64,000 bases of DNA, taken from assembly GCA_964432595.1 (NCBI GenBank), contig CAYSOF010000002.1:310001-374000 (forward strand), in the 5' to 3' direction. Under the pieces are notes generated by a model that did not search any database, had not been told where the DNA came from, and worked only from the letters and a program-made list of their open reading frames with translations. This stretch comes from DASYLJ01 sp964432595. GTDB lineage: Bacteria > Desulfobacterota > Binatia > DP-6. Positions 7,504 through 15,576 of the stretch are shown piece by piece; positions within the stretch are counted from its first letter, which is position 1, and each line of letters starts with the position of its first letter. The translations under genes and the position numbers were made by a program.

Positions 7504-10358
7504 GCGACCTCCGCGGCGGGCGCCGCCAGCTCCACCCAGACGCCGCCGTCGCGGATCTCCACGGGGTAGGTCCGGATGCAGTACGACGGGTCGGCGAGGC
7601 CCGCGCCCGTCGTCAGGGCGAACGTCTTCTTGTGCATCGGGCACGCGACCTTCGGGACGCCGTCGTCGGTGCCGAGCAGCCCGCGGCCGAGGACCGCGTC
7701 CTTGCGATGCGGACAGACGGCCTGCGTCGCGTACCATTCGTCACGGCTCGCGAAGTGGAAGACGGCGATCTGGTCGTCGCCGTGCCGGACGGTGATGCCG
7801 CCGTCGCGCGGGACGTCGGCGACGTCGGCGAGGCGCACCCAGCCGCCGAGCGCGGGCGGCTCGATCGCCGGCGTCGCGGCGGGCCAGTCGGCGGGGCGTC
7901 GCTGGCCGCGCTCGCGCACGAAGGGCAGCGTCGACTCGCCGGTGACGGCGGCGTCGAAGGCGCGGCGCTTCTCCGGATCGCGCACGACGGCCGACCACTC
8001 GCACGCGTACGTGTCGACGAGCTGCTGCATGTCGCGCTCGAGCTGCGTGCAGATGCCGAGCGCGTCGTCGACGATGACGGCGCGAAGGTAATCGAGGCCG
8101 CCGTCGAGCCGCTCGAGCCAGCGCGCGGTGCGCTCCAGCGGGTTGGCCGTCTGGATGTAGTACATGAGGAAGCGGTCGATGAGGCGGATCAGCGTCTCCT
8201 CGTCGACGTCGCTGACGAGCAGGTCCGCGTGGCGGGGGTTCGAGCCGCCGTTGCCGGCGACGTAGAGGTTCCAGCCGCGCTCCGTGGCGATGATGCCGAA
8301 GTCCTTGCTCTGCGCCTCGGCGCACTCGCGGATGCAGCCCGACACCGCCGACTTGAGCTTGTGCGGCGCGCGCAACCCGCGGTAGCGCTCCTCGACGCGG
8401 ATCGCGAGCCCCGTCGAGTCCTGCACGCCGTAGCGGCACCACGTCGAGCCGACGCAGCTCTTCACGGTGCGCATCGCCTTGCCGTAGGCGTGGCCGCTCT
8501 CGAACCCGGCGTCGACGAGCGCCTCCCAGATCGCCGGCAGCTGATCCGCGCGCGCACCCAGCAGGTCGATGCGCTGGCCGCCGGTGATCTTGCAGTAGAG
8601 ATCGAACCGCTTCGCGATCTCGCCGATGACGATCAGCTTGTCGGGCGTGATCTCGCCGCCCGGAATGCGCGGGATCACCGAGTAGGTGCCGCCGCGCTGC
8701 ACGTTCGCGAGGAAGCGGTCGTTCGTGTCCTGGATCGTCGCGTGCTTCAGCACGAGGTCGTTCCAGGTGCTGGCCAGGATCGACGCGACGAGCGGCCGGC
8801 ACACCTCGCAGCCGCCGCCGCGGCCGTGGCTCGCGAGCAGGGCGTCGAACGTCGCGATGCGTCCGAGCTTCACGATCTCGAAGAGCTGCTGGCGCGTGTA
8901 CGGGAAGTGCTCGCACACCGAGCGGTCGATCGTGCGGCCGCTCCGGGCCAGCTCCGCGTCGAGCAGCTTCGCGACGACGGGAACGCAGCCGCCGCAGCCG
9001 GTGCCGGCCTTCGTGCATGCCTTCACCTCGCCGACCGTCGTCAGGCCGTCGTCCGCGATGGCGCGGCAGATGGCGGCCTTCGTGACGCCGTTGCACGCGC
9101 ACACCTGGCTCGCGTCGGACAGCTCGATGCCCTCGCCGCCGCCGAAGAGCAGCTCGTGCGGGCGCTCCGGCACCGGCCGTCCCTCGCGGCAGGCCAGCAG
9201 CAGCGACGCGTACGGCTCCGCGTCGCCGACCAGGATGCCGCCGAGCAGCCGGCCCTCCGCGCTGACGACGAGCTTCTGGTAGACGCCGCGGACGCGATCC
9301 TCGTAGACCACGCGGTGCGCGGCGGTGCCGAGCGCCTCGTCGGCGAACGCGTCGCCGAAGCTCGCGACGTCGACGCCGAGCAGCTTGAGCTTCGTCGACA
9401 GGTCGGCGCCGGTGAACGTCGCGTCGCCGCCGCAGAGCCGCTGTGCGAGCACGTCGGCCATCTCGTATCCCGGCGCGACCAGGCCGTAGATCATGCCGGC
9501 GCAGAGCGCGCTCTCGCCGATGGCGAACACCGCGGGGTCGCTCGTCGCCAGCCCGGGGTCGACCACGATGCCGCCGCGCTCGCCGACGGCGATGCCGGCG
9601 GCGCGCGCCAGCTCGTCGCGCGGTCGGATGCCGGCGGAGACGACGATCATGTCGGCCGGCAGCAGGCGATCGCCGGACAGGCGCAGCCCCTCGTCGGTGA
9701 TGGCCTCGGTCTGCGCGCCCGTGTGCACGTGCACGCCGAGCGCCTCGATCGCGCGCCGGAGCACGTCGCCGCCGGCGGCGTCCACCTGCCGCGGCATGAG
9801 CCGCGGCGCGAACTCGACGACGTGGGTCTCGAGGCCCATGTCGTGCACCGCCTTCGCCGCTTCTAGGCCGAGGAGGCCGCCGCCGATCACGACCGCACGG
9901 CGCGCGCCGCGGCCCCAGGCGCTGATGCGCTCGAGGTCGTCGATCGTGCGGTAGACGAAGACGCCGGGCCGATCGACGCCCGGGACCGGCGGCACGAACG
10001 GTGTGGAGCCCGTCGCCAACACCAGCGCGTCGTACGCCTCGCAGCGCCGACTCGCCCCGATGATCACGCGCTGCTCCCGATCGATGTCGACGACCGGCTC
10101 GCCGAGATGCAGGGTGATGCCGCGCTTCGCGTACCAGGCGGCGTCGGCGAGCTGCAGCTCGTCCGCCGTGCGGCCTGCGAAGTACTCGCTGAGATGCACG
10201 CGGTCGTAGGCGGGCCGGCTCTCCTCGCCGAAGACCACGATGCGCCACCGCGCGGCCGCGTCGTGCTCGAGGAGCCGCTCGCAGAACCGATGGCCCACCA
10301 TGCCGTTGCCGACCACGACCACGGTGCGGGTCGGCTGCCTTCCGTTCGTCCGCGGCAT
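7488..10358 (-). CDS. nirBD: Fused NADH nitrite reductase (NirB-NirD), siroheme enzyme
   Basis: This is a single 956-residue chain covering both subunits of the bacterial assimilatory nitrite reductase. Domains in order: FAD-binding fold (GNGMVG near 18), NAD-binding fold (VVIGGGLLGLEAA, 156-168), BFD-like [2Fe-2S] site (C420, C422, C455, C458), siroheme/[4Fe-4S] core (C635-x5-C641 and C675-x3-C679), and a C-terminal NirD Rieske-like domain (C882-P-H884 and C906-P-M-H909). E. coli NirB is about 847 residues and NirD about 108, so the sum fits a clean fusion. It reduces nitrite to ammonium with NAD(P)H. It is the first gene of the operon. A GTG lies one codon upstream of the chosen ATG. A sigma-54 promoter lies ~70 bases upstream. 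Confidence 0.93.
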   Translation of the reverse strand: MPRTNGRQPTRTVVVVGNGMVGHRFCERLLEHDAAARWRIVVFGEESRPAYDRVHLSEYFAGRTADELQLADAAWYAKRGITLHLGEPVVDIDREQRVIIGASRRCEAYDALVLATGSTPFVPPVPGVDRPGVFVYRTIDDLERISAWGRGARRAVVIGGGLLGLEAAKAVHDMGLETHVVEFAPRLMPRQVDAAGGDVLRRAIEALGVHVHTGAQTEAITDEGLRLSGDRLLPADMIVVSAGIRPRDELARAAGIAVGERGGIVVDPGLATSDPAVFAIGESALCAGMIYGLVAPGYEMADVLAQRLCGGDATFTGADLSTKLKLLGVDVASFGDAFADEALGTAAHRVVYEDRVRGVYQKLVVSAEGRLLGGILVGDAEPYASLLLACREGRPVPERPHELLFGGGEGIELSDASQVCACNGVTKAAICRAIADDGLTTVGEVKACTKAGTGCGGCVPVVAKLLDAELARSGRTIDRSVCEHFPYTRQQLFEIVKLGRIATFDALLASHGRGGGCEVCRPLVASILASTWNDLVLKHATIQDTNDRFLANVQRGGTYSVIPRIPGGEITPDKLIVIGEIAKRFDLYCKITGGQRIDLLGARADQLPAIWEALVDAGFESGHAYGKAMRTVKSCVGSTWCRYGVQDSTGLAIRVEERYRGLRAPHKLKSAVSGCIRECAEAQSKDFGIIATERGWNLYVAGNGGSNPRHADLLVSDVDEETLIRLIDRFLMYYIQTANPLERTARWLERLDGGLDYLRAVIVDDALGICTQLERDMQQLVDTYACEWSAVVRDPEKRRAFDAAVTGESTLPFVRERGQRRPADWPAATPAIEPPALGGWVRLADVADVPRDGGITVRHGDDQIAVFHFASRDEWYATQAVCPHRKDAVLGRGLLGTDDGVPKVACPMHKKTFALTTGAGLADPSYCIRTYPVEIRDGGVWVELAAPAAEVACAQP

Positions 10359-10428
10359 CACGCTTGCTTATCCCTTCGATTGGCGCCGCCGATGACTCGC
10401 TGGCGGCGACGTTCGGAGACGGCACATC

Positions 10429-10443
10429 GCAAGCGCGGTGCCA
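10429..10443 (-). promoter_or_regulatory. Sigma-54 (RpoN) promoter of the nitrate/nitrite operon
   Basis: Read on the minus strand this is TGGCAC-N5-TTGC, a full match to the -24/-12 core recognised by sigma-54. The predicted transcript start is about 10417, giving a leader of about 60 bases before nirBD. Nitrogen-assimilation operons are classic sigma-54 targets, and rpoN is encoded at 46495-47976 in this window. The assignment is from sequence match alone. Confidence 0.7.
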
Positions 10444-10504
10444 CGCAAAGGCTTGGAAATGGCGGAATTCAGACGATCCGACGCAACCCGGGGCGCTGCC
10501 TCGT

Positions 10505-10556
10505 CGGGCAGTGGGCTGCCCGGTCGCCGGGCAGCGCGTGGCCATTCGCCGGGCAG
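10505..10556. promoter_or_regulatory. Candidate activator-binding region: palindrome plus phased CGGGCAG repeats
   Basis: A perfect 9-bp inverted repeat (GCTGCCCGG and CCGGGCAGC around a 3-base centre) occupies 10515-10535. Copies of CGGGCAG on the plus strand start at 10505, 10528 and 10550, that is 23 and 22 bases apart or about two helical turns. The block lies about 110 bases upstream of the predicted sigma-54 start and just upstream of the lysR start, so it could serve as an enhancer for the nitrate operon, a LysR autoregulation site, or both. Confidence 0.45.
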
Positions 10557-10578
10557 ATCGAAAGGATCGCGATAGGTT

Positions 10579-11487
10579 ATGGTCGAGACGAAGCAGCTGC
10601 GGATCTTCCGGACGATCGTCGAGGTGGGGAGCTTCACCGGCGCGGGCGAGCAGCTGGGCATCAGCCAGCCCGCGATCAGCCAGCAGGTCCGGGCGCTCGA
10701 AGAGGAGCTGGGCGTGCAGCTGCTGGTGCGGGTGGGTAAGACCACCCGCCCCACGCCGGCCGGCGAAATCCTCCTGCACGGCGCGCGGCACGTCCTCGAC
10801 AAGATCGACGAGACGGAGCGCATGCTCGCCGAGCACGGGCGCGGCCGCGCCGGCCTCGTGCGCATCGGCACGCCCGAGGTGCCGTGCAACTACCTGCTGC
10901 CGTCGGTGCTGGCCGATCTGAAGCGGCGCTTCCCGAAGATCGACGCGCGCGTGACGAGCGGTCACACCGCGGTCACGCTCGCGCGCCTCACCGGCGGCGA
11001 GCTCGACGTCGCGTTGATCCCGTTGCCCGCCGAGACCGGGAAGCTGCGCGTGGTCGACGCGGGCCGGGACGAGCTGGTGGCGATCGTGCCGCCCGATCAC
11101 GCGTGGGCCGCGATGCCGTTCGTCACCGCGCGCGACTTCGAGCAGCAGCCGGTCGTGCTGTACGACCGCACGAGCCAGATCACCGAGCTGACGCTCTCGT
11201 TCCTGCTCGACGAGGGCGTCTTCCCGCGCATCGCCGTCGAGATCGACCACATCGAGGCCATGAAGGAGCTCGTCCACCAGGGCGTCGGCGCGGCGGTGGT
11301 GCCGGCATGGTCGGCGCGGCGTGAGCTCGGGGCCGGCACGCTCGCGATGACGCGGCTCGGGCCGACGGGGCTCACGCGCTCGTGGGGCATCGTCCATCCG
11401 GACCTGCGCCCGCAGACGGCGACGCTGCGCGCGCTGGTGCAGCTCTTCGCGGAGGCGCTGCCGCCGCTGTTCTCGCTCGCGGCGTGA
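10579..11487 (+). CDS. LysR-family transcriptional regulator
   Basis: This is a 302-residue protein of standard LysR length. The N-terminal winged helix (residues 5-64: LRIFRTIVEVGSFTGAGEQL, then ISQPAISQQVRALEEELG) is typical, followed by a periplasmic-binding-like effector domain (about 95-295). It is transcribed divergently from the nitrate/nitrite operon across a 220-base gap that holds the sigma-54 promoter and a palindrome, so it is a candidate regulator of that operon (compare NAC, NtcB and CysB types). The ligand is unknown. It is followed by the ABC transporter genes after 42 bases and could also act on those. Confidence 0.85.
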   Translation: MVETKQLRIFRTIVEVGSFTGAGEQLGISQPAISQQVRALEEELGVQLLVRVGKTTRPTPAGEILLHGARHVLDKIDETERMLAEHGRGRAGLVRIGTPEVPCNYLLPSVLADLKRRFPKIDARVTSGHTAVTLARLTGGELDVALIPLPAETGKLRVVDAGRDELVAIVPPDHAWAAMPFVTARDFEQQPVVLYDRTSQITELTLSFLLDEGVFPRIAVEIDHIEAMKELVHQGVGAAVVPAWSARRELGAGTLAMTRLGPTGLTRSWGIVHPDLRPQTATLRALVQLFAEALPPLFSLAA

Positions 11488-11529
11488 GCCCAGCTATCAC
11501 GATGGCACCCGCGTGCTATCGTCCACGCG

Positions 11530-12630
11530 ATGCTGCGGCGGGCCGGCCTCGTGCTGGCGATGGCATTCGTCGTCGCCTGCGGCCAGAGCGATCGGCTCAC
11601 CATCGCGCTCGCGATCCTGCCGTCGGAGCTGCCGGCCTATCGCGCCGTCGTCGCCGACTGGGAGCAGGCGCGCGGGCGGCGGGTCGTCGTGGTCGCGCAG
11701 CAGTATGCCGACATCCGCCGTGCGCTGCGGGCCGAAGGCGCGGCGGGACGCGGCACGATCGACCTCGCCGAGCTCGACGTCTACTCGCTGGCACCGTCGG
11801 CGGCGTCGGTGCGGACGATCGCGCCGCCGGCCGAGGTGCTCGCCGCGCTCGACCCCGCGGCCGTCCGGGCCGGCACGATCGACGGTCTGCGGTTCCTGCC
11901 GCACCGGCTGTCGTGGCAGGCGCTCGTCTACGACGCCAGCGTGCTCGGCACGCCGCCGGCCACGTGGGACGAGCTGCGCGCGGTGGCGCGCGCGCACCCC
12001 GGCCGCATCGGCTGGAAGGGCGCGCGCTACGAGGGCCTCACGTGCGACGTCCTGCCGTTCGTATGGTCGGCCGGCGGCAGCGGCGAGACGCTCGACGACG
12101 CGGGCGCGCGTGCGGCGTTCGACCTCTTCGCGGCGCTCGCGCCGTCGCTGCACCCGGAGAGCGCGACGTTCAAGGAGGCGACGATCGCCGAGGCGATGGC
12201 GCGCGGCGAGCTCGTGCTGCACCTCAACTGGCAGTCGGTGATGTCGGTGTACGCCGCGCAGGGGCTCGCGCCGGACCGTATCCGCTCCGCGCCGCTGCCG
12301 GCAGGCCCCGCCGGCCGCGCGACGGTGCTCGGCGGCGGCTACCTCGCCATTCCGCGCAACGCGCCGCACGCGGACGACGCGCTCGACCTGCTCGGCTTCC
12401 TGCTCGGCCACGACGCGCAGGCGCGGCTCGCGCGCGAGCTCGGCTGGTTCAGTCCGCGGCGCGACGTGCCGCTCGGCGACGACGCGCTCCTCGCGGGCTT
12501 CGCGGCGATGCGCGATCAGGTGCGGCCGCGGCCCGAGCGCGACGACTACCGGGCGCTCAGCCGCGCCTGGCAGGACGCGTTCCGCGCGATCGCCTTCGAC
12601 GGCGTGCCGCCGGCGGAGGTCGAGCGATGA
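11530..12630 (+). CDS. ABC transporter substrate-binding lipoprotein
   Basis: This is a 366-residue protein with a lipoprotein signal (MLRRAGLVLAMAFVVAC, lipobox VVAC with Cys17). It resembles extracellular solute-binding family 1 proteins of the sugar or glycerol-phosphate type, including the region GRATVLGGGYLAIPRNAPHADDALDLLGFL. It begins a four-gene cassette in which each gene overlaps the next by 4 bases. The substrate cannot be told from sequence; a carbohydrate or polyol is likely. TATCGT lies 7 bases before the ATG, but no good -35 box is seen. Confidence 0.85.
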   Translation: MLRRAGLVLAMAFVVACGQSDRLTIALAILPSELPAYRAVVADWEQARGRRVVVVAQQYADIRRALRAEGAAGRGTIDLAELDVYSLAPSAASVRTIAPPAEVLAALDPAAVRAGTIDGLRFLPHRLSWQALVYDASVLGTPPATWDELRAVARAHPGRIGWKGARYEGLTCDVLPFVWSAGGSGETLDDAGARAAFDLFAALAPSLHPESATFKEATIAEAMARGELVLHLNWQSVMSVYAAQGLAPDRIRSAPLPAGPAGRATVLGGGYLAIPRNAPHADDALDLLGFLLGHDAQARLARELGWFSPRRDVPLGDDALLAGFAAMRDQVRPRPERDDYRALSRAWQDAFRAIAFDGVPPAEVER

Positions 12631-13445
12631 GCGCGGCGGCGCTGCCGCTCGTGGCGTATCTGCTGCTGTTCCTCGCGTATCCCACGGTCTTCGCCGTGCG
12701 CCTGGCGTTCACCGACGACGTCACCGGAAGCGTCCCGAGCCTCGAGACGTTTCGCGCGCTCGCCGCCGACGGGCTCTTCTGGCGGGCGGTCCGGAACAAC
12801 GTCCTGTTGCCGCCGCTGATCGTCGGCCTGGAAATCGCGAGCGGCCTCGCGCTCGCGCTCCTGCTTGCGACCAGGCTCCCGGGGCGACGATGGCTGCGCG
12901 CGGCGGTCGTCGTGCCGTTCGCGCTGCCGGAGATCGTCTTCCTGGCGGTCGCGCGCCACGTGCTCGCGCCGCAGGGCTATCTGAACGCGGCGCTCGCCGG
13001 GCTCGGCGTCGCACCGACGCCGTGGCTGGCGCCCGGGCACGCGAGCGCCTTCGCCGCCGTCGTGCTGGTGGACGCGTGGCACACGACGCCGATCGTCTTC
13101 CTGATGCTGCTGGCCGCGCTCGCCGCGTTGCCGGACGACGTCGGCGAGGCGGCGCGCCTCGACGGCGCGGGGCCGTTCCGTCGCTTCGCGTTCGTCACGC
13201 TGCCGTTGCTGGCGCCGACGTTGGCGGCGGCCGTGCTGCTGCGCGGGCTCGACGCGCTCCGGCTCTTCGCGACGCCGCTCGTGCTGACGGGCGCGGAAGG
13301 CGTGCCCGTCCTGTCGAGCTACGCGTACCAGCAGTGGTCCGATCAGGGCAGCGAGAGCGGCGCCGCCGCGGCGGGCGTCGTGCTGGCGCTGTTGTGCGTG
13401 ATCGCGAGCGTGCCGCTGCTGCGGCGGCGGGAGCTCGCCCGATGA
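12627..13445 (+). CDS. ABC transporter permease (MalF/UgpA-type)
   Basis: This is a 272-residue inner-membrane permease with about six hydrophobic segments. The EAA loop that docks to the ATPase is visible as DVGEAARLDGAGPFRRFAFV. The ATG overlaps the binding-protein TGA (ATGA), which fixes the start. It pairs with the next permease to form the translocation channel of a sugar-type importer. Confidence 0.88.
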   Translation: MSAAALPLVAYLLLFLAYPTVFAVRLAFTDDVTGSVPSLETFRALAADGLFWRAVRNNVLLPPLIVGLEIASGLALALLLATRLPGRRWLRAAVVVPFALPEIVFLAVARHVLAPQGYLNAALAGLGVAPTPWLAPGHASAFAAVVLVDAWHTTPIVFLMLLAALAALPDDVGEAARLDGAGPFRRFAFVTLPLLAPTLAAAVLLRGLDALRLFATPLVLTGAEGVPVLSSYAYQQWSDQGSESGAAAAGVVLALLCVIASVPLLRRRELAR

Positions 13446-14245
13446 CGCGTCGAGCGCTGCTCGGCGCGGCCGTCGTGATCGCGCTGGTCGACCTGATGCC
13501 GCTGGCGATCGTGCTCAAGCAGGCGGTGACGCCGGAGCGCGAGAGCCTGTCGTGGCCGCCCACCTGGGTGCCGGACACGCTGACGCTCGAGAACTTCCGC
13601 GCCGTCGCAGCCGCCGTCGACCTCGGGCCCGCGCTCGTACGGAGCGGCGTCGTCGCGCTGCTGACCGTCGCGCTGACGCTCGCGCTCGCCGTGCCGGCGG
13701 CGTTGTCGGCGCGCCGCCGCGCGCGCACCGACCGCGCGCTCGACGCGGTGCTGGTCCTGACCCGCGTCATGCCGTCGATCGCGCTGGCCGTGCCGCTGGC
13801 GGCGCTGTTCGTGCGCGCGGGCCTCTACAACCATCCCGGCGGCGCCGGCCTCGTGCTGGCGCACGCGCTGACCGCGCTGCCGCTCGGTTACCTGATCGCG
13901 CGCGGCGGGCTGCGCGCGGTGCCGCCCGACGTCGAGGAGGCGGCGCTGCTCGACGGCGCGTCGCCGTCGCGCGTGCTGTGGCACGTGACCGTGCCGCTCG
14001 CGCGGCCCGCGCTCGGGGCCGCGGCGCTGCTGGTCTTCCTCGTCTCATGGGACGAGTTCGCCTACGCGCTGCTGCTGCAGGTGACGAACCGCACGCTGCC
14101 GCCGCTCCTCTACTACTTCGCGGCGTTCGGCCATCCCGGGCTGGCGAGCGCCGTCGCCGCGATCATGCTGGTGCCGGCGCTCGTCATCGTGCTCGTGCTC
14201 GAGCCGGCGCTGCGTGGCGGCGTGCTCGCCGGGAGCGGACGTTGA
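13442..14245 (+). CDS. ABC transporter permease (MalG/UgpE-type)
   Basis: This is a 267-residue permease with about six transmembrane segments. The EAA motif appears as DVEEAALLDGASPSRVLWHV followed by PLARPAL, as in MalG-like proteins. The start ATG overlaps the previous stop (ATGA) and its own TGA overlaps the TTG start of the ATPase. It forms the channel with the preceding permease. Confidence 0.88.
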   Translation: MTRRALLGAAVVIALVDLMPLAIVLKQAVTPERESLSWPPTWVPDTLTLENFRAVAAAVDLGPALVRSGVVALLTVALTLALAVPAALSARRRARTDRALDAVLVLTRVMPSIALAVPLAALFVRAGLYNHPGGAGLVLAHALTALPLGYLIARGGLRAVPPDVEEAALLDGASPSRVLWHVTVPLARPALGAAALLVFLVSWDEFAYALLLQVTNRTLPPLLYYFAAFGHPGLASAVAAIMLVPALVIVLVLEPALRGGVLAGSGR

Positions 14246-15246
14246 CGGGCGGGGCGAGCTTCCGCGGCGTCGCGAAGCGGTACGACGACCGGCCGGCGCT
14301 GCGCGACTTCACGCTCGACGTCGCGGACGGCGAGCTGGTCGCGGTGCTCGGGCCGTCGGGCTGCGGCAAGTCGACGTTGCTGCGCGTGACGGCGGGGCTC
14401 GAGCGCGCGACGTCGGGCGAGATCCACGTCGGCGGCCGCCGCATCGACGACGTCGCGCCGCAGGACCGCAACGTCGCGATGGTGTTCCAGAGCTACGCGC
14501 TCTACCCGCACCTCACCGTACGCGGGAACGTCGAGTTCCCGCTGCGCATGCACGGGGTGGCGGCGGACGTGCGGCGGCGGCGCGTCGAGGAGGTGGCCGG
14601 GTTGCTCGAGATCGACCAGGTGCTCGACCGCAGGCCCGCGGCGCTGTCGGGCGGACAGCGCCAGCGCGTCGCGCTGGCGCGCGCGCTCGTCCGCGAGCCG
14701 TCGCTGTTCCTGCTCGACGAGCCGCTCTCGAACCTCGACGCGCGACTGCGCGCGAGCGTGCGCGCGCACATCAAGGCGCTGCAGCGCCGCGTCGGCGTAA
14801 CGACGCTCTACGTGACGCACGACCAGACCGAGGCGATGAGCCTCGGCGACCGCGTCGTCGTGCTGAACGACGGGCGTATCGAGCAGGCGGCGCCGCCGGA
14901 GGAGGTGTACGCGCGGCCGGCGACGGCGTTCGTCGCGAGCTTCGTCGGAACGCCGGGCATGAACCTGCTGCCGGCGCGGCGCGCCGGCGATCGCATCGAG
15001 GTGGTCGACGCGGACGGCGAGCTCACCGTGGGCGTGCGGCCGGAAGCGTTCGTGCCGGACGCGACCGACGGGATCGTCGTGGAGCTCGACCCGTCGACGC
15101 GCGAGTTCCTCGGCGCGGAGACGCTGGTGCGCGGCCGCGTCGGTACGCACGAGGTGCTGGTACGGCTGACGGGACCGGTGCCGGCGCGCGCGGCCGCGCC
15201 GCGCGACGCGTGGCACGTGTTCGACGGCGACGGCCGGCGCGTCTAA
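14242..15246 (+). CDS. ABC transporter ATP-binding protein (MalK/UgpC-type)
   Basis: This is a 334-residue ATPase with Walker A GPSGCGKST, signature LSGGQRQRVALARAL, Walker B LFLLDEPLSNLD and the H-loop in YVTHDQTEAM. A C-terminal regulatory extension of ~100 residues is the TOBE/OB-type domain of sugar-importer ATPases. The start is a TTG overlapping the permease stop (TTGA), chosen because the ATPase core begins within ten residues of it and no ATG is available. It energises import by the two permeases. Confidence 0.9.
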   Translation: MTGGASFRGVAKRYDDRPALRDFTLDVADGELVAVLGPSGCGKSTLLRVTAGLERATSGEIHVGGRRIDDVAPQDRNVAMVFQSYALYPHLTVRGNVEFPLRMHGVAADVRRRRVEEVAGLLEIDQVLDRRPAALSGGQRQRVALARALVREPSLFLLDEPLSNLDARLRASVRAHIKALQRRVGVTTLYVTHDQTEAMSLGDRVVVLNDGRIEQAAPPEEVYARPATAFVASFVGTPGMNLLPARRAGDRIEVVDADGELTVGVRPEAFVPDATDGIVVELDPSTREFLGAETLVRGRVGTHEVLVRLTGPVPARAAAPRDAWHVFDGDGRRV

Positions 15247-15571
15247 ACCGCGGCCATCGCCGCGAGGACCGCGTCCGGCGCGACGATCGCGCCGCGCGCG
15301 TTCACCTGCTCGAAGTAGTCGTGGAAGCCGGCGTCGATCACGGCCTTCTCGAGCGTCACGGCGAGAGCCTTGCTCGGCATGCGCCAGACGGCGATCCAGG
15401 GATAGTCGGCCCGGTACTCGGTGTCGTCGTCGTTGACGGCGAAGCCGAGCAGCTCGATGCCGGCGCCGGTGAGCTGGCCGATCGCCGGACCGATCCCGTC
15501 GACGAACTGGCGTCGCTCGGCGGCGCCCAGGGCGCGCCACGCGGTTTCCACAGCTCGACGTAGAGATACAT
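15243..15571 (-). pseudogene. Small DUF6616-like protein, broken by a one-base frameshift
   Basis: Two frames together make one protein. The ATG at 15571 begins MYLYVELWK, the typical start of short proteins I recall as DUF6616; then the frame must shift by one base at the A-run read at 15547-15545 to continue as TAWRALGAAERRQFVDG and end at 15243 with the conserved-looking FEQVNARG region. One additional A would give a continuous 109-residue protein. A Shine-Dalgarno-like GGGGGTGA precedes the ATG, which lies 5 bases after the enoyl-CoA hydratase stop. As written, only a GTG-started 102-residue fragment (from 15551) is open. This is either a sequencing/assembly error in a homopolymer or a real lesion. 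Function unknown. Confidence 0.6.
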
Positions 15572-15576
15572 CGCCG

